Origin: Bradyrhizobium sp. JYMT SZCCT0428
GTDB taxonomy: Bacteria; Pseudomonadota; Alphaproteobacteria; Rhizobiales; Xanthobacteraceae
Assembly: GCF_018131075.1 (NCBI RefSeq)
Contig: NZ_JAFCLS010000048.1
Span: 1 to 64,000 of the forward strand
Length of the DNA: 64,000 bases
Direction of reading: 5' to 3'
Below, piece by piece: positions 8,481 through 16,749 of the stretch (within the stretch, counting starts at the first letter, position 1; each line of letters starts with the position of its first letter). The notes beneath the pieces are model-generated. The model did no database searches. It was not told the origin of the DNA and saw only the letters and a program-made list of their open reading frames with translations. Made by a program: the position numbers and the translations under genes.

Positions 8481-9686
8481 ATGGAGCAAGGCATGGCCAA
8501 ACGTCCCAAAGCCCTGATCATCGGCGGCGGCATCGCGGGTCCCGTGACGGGAATCTTCCTCAAGCAGGCCGGCATCGATGCCGAAGTATTCGAGGCCTGG
8601 CCCTACGCCACCGGGACCGGCGGCGGCCTGCAGATCGCGCCGAACGGCATGCATGTGCTGGCCGAGATCGGCCTCGCCGACGAGATGATTGCGCGCGGTT
8701 CGGTCGCCGAATCCTTCGATTTCTATTCGCAAGGAGGCGACCGCCTTGGCTCGCTCAACCGCAACATGAAAGAACGCTTCGGCCAGCCCGCGGTCAACAT
8801 GTGCCGTGCCACGCTCATTGAATTGCTGATCGACAAGGCCTGGTGTGCGAACGTCGAGCTCAGGTTCGAAAAGCGGCTGGTGGGAATCGAGGATCGCGCC
8901 GACCGGCCGGTCGTCGCGCATTTTTCCGACGGCAGCCTTGCCGAGGGCGATTTTGTGATCGGCGCCGACGGCGTGCACTCGGCCGTGCGCGGCCACGTGA
9001 TTCCGGACGGACCAAAGCCGTTCGACACCGGCCTGATCGGTTTCGGCGGTTTTGTGCCACGCGCGGTGATCGAGAATTCGCCGATCGGCCAGCGCGTGGT
9101 GACGACGTTCGGCCAGAGTGGATTCTTCGGCTATGGCATCTGCAGTTCCGATCCCGACGACGGCCTGATGTGGTGGAGCACGCAGCCCGCGCACGGCGTC
9201 AGTGCCGCGACGTTCCGAGCCATGAGCCAGGATCAGCTGCGGCAGCACTTACGGAATTTCCACGCCGGCTGGCACGATCCGATCCTGCAAATCATCGATG
9301 CGGCCGAGAACATCGTGGTGACGGACACGCTCGATGTTGCGACCCTGCCGACCTGGTCGCGCCAGCGGACGCTTCTCATTGGCGACGCCGCGCACGCCAC
9401 CAGCCCGCATGCCGGCCAGGGCGCCTCGCTGGCGCTGGAAGACGCGCTGCGGCTTGGCCGCTTGATGCAGACCCGCCAGGAGCTCGCGTTGACGTTTAGG
9501 AATTTCGAGGCCGAGCGCCGTCCGCGCGCGGAGAAGATCGTGGCGCTGGCGCGCCGCAATGGCAACAGCAAGCGCGAGTTCTCACCGACCGGCGCCTGGA
9601 TCCGTGACCGCATGCTGAAACTGCTGCTGCCGGTCACGTCCAAGGGCATGGACTGGATGTATAGATACGATCCCCGCGCGGCGTAG
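8481..9686 (+). CDS. FAD-dependent aromatic-hydroxylase-type monooxygenase
   Basis: This 401-residue protein is a group A flavoprotein monooxygenase (PHBH / salicylate hydroxylase type). Motifs: the GxGxxG dinucleotide fold IIGGGIAGP near the N-terminus, the mid-chain DG motif GADGVHSAVRG (about 169-179), and the FAD-ribityl motif LLIGDAAHATSPHAGQGASL (about 295-315). It is divergent from marR. ATG 8481 is in frame with a second ATG at 8493, which would give MAKRPK; both are plausible. The substrate is not predictable from sequence. Confidence 0.9.
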   Translation: MEQGMAKRPKALIIGGGIAGPVTGIFLKQAGIDAEVFEAWPYATGTGGGLQIAPNGMHVLAEIGLADEMIARGSVAESFDFYSQGGDRLGSLNRNMKERFGQPAVNMCRATLIELLIDKAWCANVELRFEKRLVGIEDRADRPVVAHFSDGSLAEGDFVIGADGVHSAVRGHVIPDGPKPFDTGLIGFGGFVPRAVIENSPIGQRVVTTFGQSGFFGYGICSSDPDDGLMWWSTQPAHGVSAATFRAMSQDQLRQHLRNFHAGWHDPILQIIDAAENIVVTDTLDVATLPTWSRQRTLLIGDAAHATSPHAGQGASLALEDALRLGRLMQTRQELALTFRNFEAERRPRAEKIVALARRNGNSKREFSPTGAWIRDRMLKLLLPVTSKGMDWMYRYDPRAA

Positions 9687-9698
9687 TGAAGATTTGCA

Positions 9699-9780
9699 GG
9701 GTGGGCAAAGGCGCGTAAGCGCTTGCCCACACTCCTTGCGCACTGTGAATTGGTGGGCACGCTTCGCTTTGTCCACCCTA
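9699..9780. repeat. Imperfect palindrome with AGGGTGGGCAAAG arms
   Basis: AGGGTGGGCAAAGGCGCGTAAG at the left faces CGCTTCGCTTTGTCCACCCT at the right. It occupies the gap between two converging genes and may serve as a bidirectional terminator. Confidence 0.6.
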
Positions 9781-9790
9781 CGAACTGCGG

Positions 9791-10969
9791 CTACGTCTCC
9801 ACCGTGAACGTCAGCCCGGCATGATCCTCGAGCCGCTTGATCAGCCTGTGCTGCATCGCCGCCCCCGGCGTCCAGATTCCCGCCGGCACCTCAGGCGTAT
9901 CGCGCAGCAGGCAGATCGCGCATTCCGAGATCATCTTGGACGTCGAGCCATAGCCGGGATCGCGGTCGCCCTTGACCGAGGCGCGGGCCTGCTTGCCGTC
10001 GGGCGCGATGGCGACGAACAGCAGATCGTAATGGCCGGTTTCGCGCTCTTCCTTCGACGGCCCCTCGCCCGGCTTCGGGACGGCGGATAGCGCTATCTTG
10101 TTGTTGGCCGCCTGGATGCTTTTGGCCAACGCCTCGCCGTCCGCGCCGGGACCGGTGACCTGCATCTCGTCGTAGACGAAATCCCGACCATAGGGGAAGC
10201 CCAGCAGCATGTTCGAACGATGCACATTGCGAGTGTTGATGTTCGCCATGAAGAACGGCGTCACCCAGACCTGCAAATCCTCATCCAGCATTGGCCTGTT
10301 GCCGGGCGGCTGTTTCGGTCCCTGAAAGCCCGGCGTCAGCGCGAACGGATCCCGCATCAACGCCAGAATTCCCTGATCTTTTGCGGCAGCTTCAAACAGC
10401 GATTTGCCGCTGGCCGCCGTTCCGCCCGAGAAGGTCCCCTTCATCGCGCGGATGCGACCCTTGACCCGGGGGACCGCTGCCCCAAACTGTTTCTTCGCCT
10501 CCTCCTGAGCGCAGAACACGCCCAGTTCAAATGGCAGGGAATCATAGCCGCAGGAAAACATGATCCGCGCGCCGCTGCGCTGCGCGGTGGTTTGGTGCGC
10601 GTCGATGATCCGCCGCATCCATGGCGTCTCGCCGCACAAATCGAAGTAGTCGGTGCCCGAGGCCGCGCAAGCTGCCACCAATTCGTTGCCGTAAAGCAGG
10701 TACGGGCCGACCGTGGTGATCACGGATTTCGTCTGCGCCACCATCGCCTTCAGCGACGCGGCATCTGACGCGTCGGCCACGATCAGCGGCGTATCCGATG
10801 GCGCACCGATCGCGTCGCGCACGGCAGCCAGCTTGTCCTTGCTGCGGCCGGCCATCGCCCATTTCAGGCTGCTGTCGCCCTTGTAATGCGCGGCGAGGTA
10901 TTCGGCGACGAGCTGGCCGGTGAAACCGGTGGCGCCGTAAACAACGATGTCGAATTTCGACGAAGACAT
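9791..10969 (-). CDS. Saccharopine-dehydrogenase-like / trans-acting enoyl reductase family protein
   Basis: This 392-residue protein starts with a Rossmann NAD(P)-binding motif (VVYGATGFTGQLVAEYLA, about 9-26) followed by an Arg suited to NADP (AGRSKDKL). It continues as the family called trans-acting enoyl reductase or saccharopine dehydrogenase-like, with GPYLLYGNELVAACA and the DYFDLCGETPWMR segment (about 107-120). Relatives in mycobacteria reduce double bonds of polyketide lipids; the bacterial substrate here is unknown. It is flanked by palindromic repeats on both sides, so it is probably monocistronic. Confidence 0.8.
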   Translation of the reverse strand: MSSSKFDIVVYGATGFTGQLVAEYLAAHYKGDSSLKWAMAGRSKDKLAAVRDAIGAPSDTPLIVADASDAASLKAMVAQTKSVITTVGPYLLYGNELVAACAASGTDYFDLCGETPWMRRIIDAHQTTAQRSGARIMFSCGYDSLPFELGVFCAQEEAKKQFGAAVPRVKGRIRAMKGTFSGGTAASGKSLFEAAAKDQGILALMRDPFALTPGFQGPKQPPGNRPMLDEDLQVWVTPFFMANINTRNVHRSNMLLGFPYGRDFVYDEMQVTGPGADGEALAKSIQAANNKIALSAVPKPGEGPSKEERETGHYDLLFVAIAPDGKQARASVKGDRDPGYGSTSKMISECAICLLRDTPEVPAGIWTPGAAMQHRLIKRLEDHAGLTFTVET

Positions 10970-10992
10970 GTTTTAGATCCTTGAAGTTTTTC

Positions 10993-11109
10993 CGTCATGG
11001 CCGGGCTTGTCCCGGCCATCCACGTCTTTTTTTGTCTCTACACCACTAAGACGTGGATGCCCGGGACACCTAGCGAAGACGTGCTTCGCGCTTCTGCCCG
11101 GGCATGACG
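10993..11109. repeat. Palindromic repeat, family B (CGTCATGGCCGGGCTTG), copy 1
   Basis: Arms CGTCATGGCCGGGCTTGTCC and GCCCGGGCATGACG enclose an inner AAGACGTGGATGCCCGGGAC segment. Related copies lie at 17761-17848, 41965-42053 and 62189-62318. This copy is longer, with an extra AGCGAAGACGTGCTTCGCG hairpin in the right half. Confidence 0.85.
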
Positions 11110-11116
11110 ATCTACA

Positions 11117-11902
11117 CTATTTCTTGGCGTAGGAAACGCCCATGCCGGCGCGGACGTCGGCCTGGATGCCATAGGGCGCGATCGGATAGCGCAGGCCATT
11201 TTTCGCCAGTTGCTTCATGCCGACGATGGCCTTGGCGAGATGCGCCGGCTGCAGCGCCATCAGCATCTCCTCGTCGGGCACGCCGCCATAGCGCCGTTCG
11301 GCAAAGCACGGCAGCGACAGACTCGGCTCGCCGGTCTTGAGCGCCCGTCCCCACGAATCCGCACAGGCGGTCTCGCCGACCACGCCCCATTCGAACTTCT
11401 TGTAGCCGGTATATTGCAGCCCGTTGATCAGGATGATCATCTGGCCCGGCGTTGCATACACCAGACAGATGTCAGGCGGATTGAGCCGGCCGCTAGTGAG
11501 CGGGCTCACCGCCATCGCCTGGTACTGGCCGTACGGCACGACGTCGAGCGCTTCCTGGCGCAACCTCGCGTCCTCCTCGGTGCCGTGCCAGACGCCGACA
11601 TAGTTTTTTCCTTCAAGGAATTTTTCGTCCTGCGGTGCGAGGCCAATCACAGCGCGGCATTGCGCGCCGACGAGGTCTTCGCCGGTGATGCCGACGGTCC
11701 AGCCGAGCCTTGAAGCCATGCTGACGATCTGGTCGGTGGTATGGACCGCGGACGGGCGCCGGATTTTCGGGATCGCCGCCATCTCCTCGACGGTCGTGAA
11801 CATCTTGATGCCGATCACGGTGGTCCGGAGCCGCAACAGGCTGATCAGGTCGGCGGCCATGCCGTTCAAATCGAACGCTTCCGGCGACGTTTGCTGTTGC
11901 AT
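11117..11902 (-). CDS. DUF169 family protein
   Basis: The 261-residue product matches the DUF169 family as I know it, with conserved Cys residues in GAQCRAVIGL (about 79-88) and ETACADSWG (about 177-185). No reaction is established for the family; a metal or cofactor role for the cysteines is only a guess. I chose ATG 11902, preceded by TGGGAG; the frame also opens at a TTG 15 bases upstream. Neighbours give no clear pathway. Confidence 0.75.
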   Translation of the reverse strand: MQQQTSPEAFDLNGMAADLISLLRLRTTVIGIKMFTTVEEMAAIPKIRRPSAVHTTDQIVSMASRLGWTVGITGEDLVGAQCRAVIGLAPQDEKFLEGKNYVGVWHGTEEDARLRQEALDVVPYGQYQAMAVSPLTSGRLNPPDICLVYATPGQMIILINGLQYTGYKKFEWGVVGETACADSWGRALKTGEPSLSLPCFAERRYGGVPDEEMLMALQPAHLAKAIVGMKQLAKNGLRYPIAPYGIQADVRAGMGVSYAKK

Positions 11903-11982
11903 GGCGTAAACTCCCAAATCGGCGCGGTGCGCATGTTGTTGTTGGCATCAATTCTAGCCCGGCCGGTCGGCTGTTGCGACCT

Positions 11983-12789
11983 CTACTTCGGCGCTGGTCC
12001 CGGCAGCAAATCGTCGATCTTGCCGGTGGCCCGGTACGCAACCAGTCCCATCCATTCGCGCGCCGCGATTTCGGTGCGTCCGAGGCCATCAAGAATGGCG
12101 ATCGAGAACTTCATGAGATCGCCGCGGCCACCGACCCGCCAATCGACCGGATAGGCCTCGACCGCAAATCCGGCCTTTCGGAACAGGCCGACCGATCGCG
12201 GCATGTGAAAGGCCGAGGTCACCAGCAACCAGCGCTCGCCGTCCTTTGGCGCCACCAGCGCTTTCGAGAACTGGGCATTCTCCACCGTGTTGCGCGACGC
12301 CCGTTCCATGATGAGACGTGATTTGGCGATGCCAAGGCTTTCAAAAACGGCGCCGGCGAAATCGGCTTCGCGCGCGTCGTTCGAAATCAGATTCGCACTG
12401 CCGCCGGTGAAGACGATGCGCGCATTCGGATAGCGATGCGCCAACGCCGCCGCCGCGATGATACGATCAGGCGCGCCGCGCACCACCGGCGTGCCACGCG
12501 CAGCCGATAGATCAGCGTCGATCGATGCGCCGAGGACGACGATGCCGTCCGGCGGCGCGCCCGCGCCGGCCTCCCATCGCGGAAAGCGCTGCTCCAGCGG
12601 ATAGAGCAACAGGTTTCCGAGCGGCGACAATCCGCAGATCACCAGCAGCAGCACCGCCGCCATCACAAGCTTGCGGCCGAGCGATGCAAAACGCGTCAGC
12701 AGCAGGATCGCGCCAACGAACCCGACGCCGATCAGGAAATTCGTCGGCATCAGCATATAGCCGAGCGTCTTGGAGAGGATGAAGAACAA
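11983..12789 (-). CDS. YdcF/ElyC-type DUF218 membrane protein
   Basis: This 268-residue protein has two N-terminal membrane segments (about 1-25 and 36-56) followed by a DUF218 domain beginning DGIVVLGASIDADLS (about 82-96), with the GGSANLIS and ITSAFHMPRS-like segments of the family. ElyC and SanA relatives affect cell-envelope synthesis and vancomycin sensitivity. The start appears to be TTG 12789, since the next ATG (12756) would remove part of the first membrane segment. It is followed 65 bases upstream of the DUF169 gene start and may be co-transcribed. Confidence 0.78.
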   Translation of the reverse strand: MFFILSKTLGYMLMPTNFLIGVGFVGAILLLTRFASLGRKLVMAAVLLLVICGLSPLGNLLLYPLEQRFPRWEAGAGAPPDGIVVLGASIDADLSAARGTPVVRGAPDRIIAAAALAHRYPNARIVFTGGSANLISNDAREADFAGAVFESLGIAKSRLIMERASRNTVENAQFSKALVAPKDGERWLLVTSAFHMPRSVGLFRKAGFAVEAYPVDWRVGGRGDLMKFSIAILDGLGRTEIAAREWMGLVAYRATGKIDDLLPGPAPK

Positions 12790-12835
12790 GGGAGGACCCT
12801 TCAGGCGGGAGCGCAGTATCGACTTAGCATTCGGT

Positions 12836-12927
12836 CGTCATACGCGGGCTTGACCCGCGTATCCATCTATCTTCACAAAAAGGATTATTCGAGAATGATG
12901 GATTGCCGGGTCAAGCCCGGCAATGAC
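12836..12927. repeat. Palindromic repeat, family B variant
   Basis: CGTCATACGCGGGCTTGACC at the left, and a perfect inner palindrome ATTGCCGGG / CCCGGCAAT at the right end. It lies in the divergent spacer between the YdcF and acetamidase genes. Confidence 0.7.
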
Positions 12928-12962
12928 AAATAGGACAAGACAACACCGACAAGAAGGTCCCC

Positions 12963-13904
12963 ATGACCCATCACCATCTGCATTCCAGCCCCAAAACCTG
13001 CCACTGGGGCTTCTTCGAAGCGAAATTGAAGCCGGTCCTGACCGTTGCCAGCGGCGATGAGGTCACGGTGGACACCATCACCGGCGGCCCCGACGTGGTG
13101 CCGGACCGCAGCAAATTTCATGTGCCGCCGGAGCTTGCCGACGTGCACGCCCAGAACGAGCGGATGGTGCCGGGCCATATTCTGACCGGCCCGATCGCGG
13201 TTGAAGGCGCCGCGCCCGGCGACGTGCTCGAGGTCGACATTCTCGACGTCCAGCTCAGGCAGGACTGGGGCTACAATCTGATAAAGCCGCTGTCCGGCAC
13301 TCTGCCCGACGATTTCCACGAGACGCGCCTGCTCAACATTCCGCTCGATCGCGAGCGGATGGTCGGCCGGATGCCGTGGGGGCTGTACCTGCCGCTCAAA
13401 CCGTTCTTCGGCGTGATGGGCGTGGCGCCGCCGCCGGCCTGGGGCCGCATCACCTCGCTGATCCCGCGCGCGATGGGCGGCAATCTCGACAATAAGGAGT
13501 TAGGGGCCGGCGCCAAACTCTATCTGCCGGTGTTCGTGCCCGGCGCGCTGTTTTCCTGCGGCGACGGCCACGGCGTGCAGGGCGACGGCGAAGTCTGCGT
13601 CACCGCGATCGAAACCGCGCTGCAGGGCCGCTTCCGCCTGACGCTGCGCAAGGATCTGCGGCTGGAATATCCGCGCGCGGAAACACCTGATCATTACATG
13701 ACGATGGCGATGGACCCCGACCTCGACCAATGCGTGGTGCGCGCGCTGCGCGACATGATCGTGCTGCTCGGCGAGAAGCGCAATCTGTCGCGCGAGGACG
13801 CCTACACGCTCTGCAGCCTCGCCGCCGATCTGCGGGTGACGCAGACGGTCAACGGCTCCAAGGGCATCCACTGCATGATCGCAAAGAGTGTGGTGCACGG
13901 CTGA
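12963..13904 (+). CDS. Acetamidase/formamidase family protein
   Basis: The 313-residue protein belongs to the FmdA_AmdA family, which hydrolyses formamide or acetamide to ammonia and the acid. Hallmarks: the N-terminal HHHLHSSPKTCHWG (the HW region), GHILTGPIAVEGAAPGDVLEV (about 77-98), and the C-terminal SLAADLRVTQTVNGSKGIH. The start ATG follows AAGAAGGTCCCC. It stands alone between a repeat and a convergent small gene. Short-amide nitrogen use is the likely role; which amide is unknown. Confidence 0.88.
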   Translation: MTHHHLHSSPKTCHWGFFEAKLKPVLTVASGDEVTVDTITGGPDVVPDRSKFHVPPELADVHAQNERMVPGHILTGPIAVEGAAPGDVLEVDILDVQLRQDWGYNLIKPLSGTLPDDFHETRLLNIPLDRERMVGRMPWGLYLPLKPFFGVMGVAPPPAWGRITSLIPRAMGGNLDNKELGAGAKLYLPVFVPGALFSCGDGHGVQGDGEVCVTAIETALQGRFRLTLRKDLRLEYPRAETPDHYMTMAMDPDLDQCVVRALRDMIVLLGEKRNLSREDAYTLCSLAADLRVTQTVNGSKGIHCMIAKSVVHG

Positions 13905-13922
13905 TTTCAGCGCGGTGCGCCG

Positions 13923-14270
13923 TCACAGCGGCGAAAGCAGCTCCAACGTTGAACGAATCCTGACGCTGGTCTTTCCAACCAGCGCCGCCCCCTGCACGTC
14001 AGCGCGATCGGCGGTATAGGTGCCGCTGAAGCCGGTGGTGACCTCGCGCCCGCCGAACAGCGGCAGCACGCCAGCCGATTTGGTGTGCTGGTTGGTGGTC
14101 AGTTCGCCGCGCCATTTGCCGCGATCGGCGGTGTAGGAGCCCGTATAATAGAAATGCGAGTCGCCGCCGGCGATCCTGCCATCCAGCAGCACGATGACGC
14201 CGCTGGCATGGCCATGCCCGCCCTCCATCATTTCGGTCAGGATCGAGTAGAGACCGTTGGTCATCGTCAT
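13923..14270 (-). CDS. GrlR-like small regulatory-fold protein
   Basis: This 115-residue protein resembles the GrlR family, beta-barrel proteins first described as negative regulators of type III secretion but widespread in rhizobia without that role. Visible features are NGLYSIL near the start, GVIVLLDGRIAGGDSHFYYTGSY and the paired YTADR motifs. ATG 14270 or 14264 is the likely start; the frame is open further but that extension is not family-like. Function here is not known. Confidence 0.6.
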   Translation of the reverse strand: MTMTNGLYSILTEMMEGGHGHASGVIVLLDGRIAGGDSHFYYTGSYTADRGKWRGELTTNQHTKSAGVLPLFGGREVTTGFSGTYTADRADVQGAALVGKTSVRIRSTLELLSPL

Positions 14271-14505
14271 CGCAGGATTGTCCCCCGTCGAAGCAGCATC
14301 GACCGTGCAGACCACCTGAGGCAATCGGGAAATGGACTGACAGCTGGATCGTTTCGCCGCGGCTGCCTTGGCGCCGTCAGACCCCGGTCGCTGGTCGCGC
14401 AGCGCCGTCTAACGCCAGTGCCTGCTGGCAATGGTCGACTTTTTCGATGCCGTTACAATGAGATAGACTGCGCCCCAAGTGGCGATTGACTTATCCCCAT
14501 GAAAC

Positions 14506-14520
14506 TTAATAGAGTCTAAA
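14506..14520. promoter_or_regulatory. Possible CtrA-like half-match overlapping a GANTC site
   Basis: TTAA at 14506-14509, seven bases, then TAAA at 14517-14520: one base short of the CtrA consensus TTAA-N7-TTAA. A CcrM methylation site, GAGTC, lies inside it (14512-14516). It is 43 bp upstream of the gene pair containing gcrA. Inference only. Confidence 0.3.
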
Positions 14521-14562
14521 TAGATACTTTTCAGTACAGCGTTTAAAAGTTAGCGTTCTTGC

Positions 14563-14760
14563 ATGGCTACAGAAAAAGCCGAAACCGACCGCATTCCCGT
14601 GACCTTGGCGCTCTCGACCATCAGCTATCTCGAAAAACTGGTGAGACAGGGTACCCACGGCACTAGCGTTCCCGGCGTTGCGAAGACCCTGATCGAGGAA
14701 GGCATCCGGCTCGCCATCAAGGACGGGCTGCTGTCGATCCGCGACAATGGCAGGCCTTGA
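14563..14760 (+). CDS. Small ribbon-helix-helix-like protein
   Basis: This 65-residue protein has the pattern of an RHH DNA-binding domain: a beta strand (RIPVTLAL, about 10-17), a first helix (TISYLEKLVRQG) and a second helix (VAKTLIEEGIRLAIKDG). That assignment is by secondary-structure pattern, not by a recognised family name. It lies 75 bp ahead of gcrA on the same strand and could be co-transcribed. No good ribosome-binding site precedes the ATG. Confidence 0.6.
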   Translation: MATEKAETDRIPVTLALSTISYLEKLVRQGTHGTSVPGVAKTLIEEGIRLAIKDGLLSIRDNGRP

Positions 14761-14835
14761 TGGCACGCCAGCGGAAAATTCGCTGACGGGAGACAAGGAA
14801 CGCGGCGGTGCCTCAAAGAATTTGGGACCGCAAGC

Positions 14836-15306
14836 ATGTTCGCAAACATACCGACCTGGACCACCGAGCGCGTCGAACTCCTCAAGCAACATTTCGAATC
14901 CGGCCTCTCCTGCCGCGAGATCGCCGCTCACATCGGCGTCAGCCGCAACGCCGTGATCGGCAAATTGACACGGCTCGGTTTGACCCGCGGGCCGACCAAC
15001 ATCGAACAGCATCTGCAAGGGGCCACGAAGGAACGTAGCCCGAAATCCGTTCCCCGCGCGCAGTACCGGATGCTGCAAGTGGTCTACCAGGACGGGCAAC
15101 CGGCCCCAAACGCCCCGATCGCCAGCGAGCGGCCCTGCTCGCTGCTCGAACTCAGCCATGAGCGCTGCCGCTGGCCCATCAGCACGCCCGGCGCGGAAGA
15201 TTTCTGCTTTTGTGGCAACACGCCGCTCAAGGGGATGCCCTACTGCGTCGGGCACACCCGTCTCGCCTACAAGCCCGGCTCGCGCCAAAAAATGGCGCGA
15301 GCTTGA
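14836..15306 (+). CDS. gcrA: GcrA-family cell-cycle regulator
   Basis: This 156-residue protein is a GcrA homologue, the alphaproteobacterial factor that binds RNA polymerase sigma-70 region 2 and activates promoters with N6-methylated GANTC sites. The N-terminal helix-turn-helix is clear: W..ERVELLKQ, GLSCREIAAHIGVSRNAVIG (about 24-43), then KLTRLGLTR. The C-terminal sigma-binding domain ends in CRWP (about 111-114), FCFCGN and GMPYCVGHTRLAY with conserved Cys/His residues. In Caulobacter, GcrA and CtrA control each other; a weak CtrA-like site lies upstream of the preceding gene. Confidence 0.9.
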   Translation: MFANIPTWTTERVELLKQHFESGLSCREIAAHIGVSRNAVIGKLTRLGLTRGPTNIEQHLQGATKERSPKSVPRAQYRMLQVVYQDGQPAPNAPIASERPCSLLELSHERCRWPISTPGAEDFCFCGNTPLKGMPYCVGHTRLAYKPGSRQKMARA

Positions 15307-15327
15307 TTTACCCTTTGGATGTAACAG

Positions 15328-15717
15328 TCACTGTGCAGGCACGAGCGCCTGCGCTCCCTTGTCCTTGATCAACAGCACCAGGAATTTCGCCGGTTGGGTG
15401 CTGCTCGCGTTGCGGTCGACCACGTGAACATCATCGGGGCCTTCATAGAAGCTTTGCCCAGCCGTCAGTGTCACCGGTTGTCCACCCTTCAACTGCATCA
15501 CGATGGAACCCTCCAGCACATAGCCAAAGGCATGAGCGTTGTGTCGATGGACAGGAGTCGATCCGCCGGGCGGGTGCTCGACCGTGATCATCAAGATTTC
15601 CTTGCCGGGACTCTCCGGAAGATCCTTGGACATGAGTGGCACCACCTTGGGCCCCTCAGCAACCGCCGGGCCGGTCATTAGACCCAGAAGAACCAGCGCA
15701 ACGAGTTTGTTCGTCAT
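15328..15717 (-). CDS. Secreted cupin-domain protein
   Basis: The 129-residue product has a Sec signal peptide (KLVALVLLGLMTGPAVAEG) and a single cupin barrel: metal-binding motif 1 GSTPVHRHNAHAFGYVLEG (about 58-76) and motif 2 EGPDDVHVV. It is a small periplasmic cupin of unknown substrate. I chose ATG 15717 because AAGAGGCG stands at the right distance; an in-frame ATG at 15732 is possible. The frame extends further upstream, but into arginine-rich sequence that looks non-coding. Confidence 0.82.
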   Translation of the reverse strand: MTNKLVALVLLGLMTGPAVAEGPKVVPLMSKDLPESPGKEILMITVEHPPGGSTPVHRHNAHAFGYVLEGSIVMQLKGGQPVTLTAGQSFYEGPDDVHVVDRNASSTQPAKFLVLLIKDKGAQALVPAQ

Positions 15718-15781
15718 AGTCGCCTCTTTCATTGGTGTCGGGTACCTGTTCACAGCAGACCGGGCGGATCGCGATGCGGGA

Positions 15782-16534
15782 TCAGGCGGTCGCCTTTGCG
15801 CGGCGAAGCCATTCGTCGAGACCGATGCGGCCGAGGCGCGCCTCGCCCAACGGCACGAGCGAGTGCTCGTCAACCCGACCGCCCCAGTATCGGGCTTCGG
15901 GATCGCTCACGACTTCGCGCGGGTCGCCAACCGCCTTCAGATAGCGGGCGATGATGTCATTGAGCGGCGCTCGTTCCGGTCCGGCGATCTCCACGATACC
16001 GCTTCGCGGCGCCGCGAGTGCCAGATCGGCAACGATGGCAGCAACGTCGTCCGCCGCGATAGGCTGGAACAGGATAGGCGGAAGCCTCACTGTGTTTCCA
16101 TCCGCACTTGAATCGGCGATACCGCGAACGAATTCCAGGAACTGGGTCGCGCGAACGATGGTGTATGGAATGCCGGAGGCTTCGATCAGTTTCTCCTGGG
16201 CGAGCTTGGCGCGGAAATAGCCATTGTCGGTCCGGTCGATCGCGACGATCGATAGCGCGACATGATGCCGGACGTTCGCTGCGGCCTCGGCGGCGAGCAG
16301 GTTGCGGCCGGAGGTCTCGAAGAATTCGAGCACCGCCTTGTCTTCAAATGAGGGCGAGTTGGCCAGGTCAATCACCACCTGTGTGCCCGCCATAACCTCC
16401 TTGAGTCCCTCACCGGTGATCGCGTTAACGCCGCTTTTGGGCGAGGCGGCGACGACTTCGTGGCCGCCCTGGCGCAGAATGGCGACGGTCTTCGAGCCGA
16501 TCAGGCCGGTGCCTCCGATCACCACGATCTTCAT
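15782..16534 (-). CDS. NmrA/SDR-type NAD(P)-binding protein
   Basis: This 250-residue atypical short-chain dehydrogenase starts IVVIGGTGLIGSKTVAIL with the GxxGxxG fold near its N-terminus, and later has YFRAKLAQEKLIEASGIP and YTIVRATQFLEF, typical of NmrA-like sugar-nucleotide or quinone oxidoreductase relatives. The catalytic Tyr-x-x-x-Lys is present as YFRAK. The start is ATG 16534; open frame further upstream is not family-like. It lies upstream of the cupin gene on the same strand with a 64-bp gap and may be co-transcribed with it. Confidence 0.82.
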   Translation of the reverse strand: MKIVVIGGTGLIGSKTVAILRQGGHEVVAASPKSGVNAITGEGLKEVMAGTQVVIDLANSPSFEDKAVLEFFETSGRNLLAAEAAANVRHHVALSIVAIDRTDNGYFRAKLAQEKLIEASGIPYTIVRATQFLEFVRGIADSSADGNTVRLPPILFQPIAADDVAAIVADLALAAPRSGIVEIAGPERAPLNDIIARYLKAVGDPREVVSDPEARYWGGRVDEHSLVPLGEARLGRIGLDEWLRRAKATA

Positions 16535-16749
16535 GGCTGATGCTCCGTGGTCGTTAGATGGGCTCAGCTTAGTTCTGCTTGGAACCCCCAGAATACTATC
16601 CCAAGGTACAGGTCGGACTACCCGATGAACCGGCGAGACCCGGTAGACCATACGATACCGCCACGCGGCGTTTTCCGCCAGCGTGGCACGCTTAGTTGAG
16701 CCAACGACCTTATTGAGTTCAGGCTCTGGTCGTTATTCAGATCAGCCCC

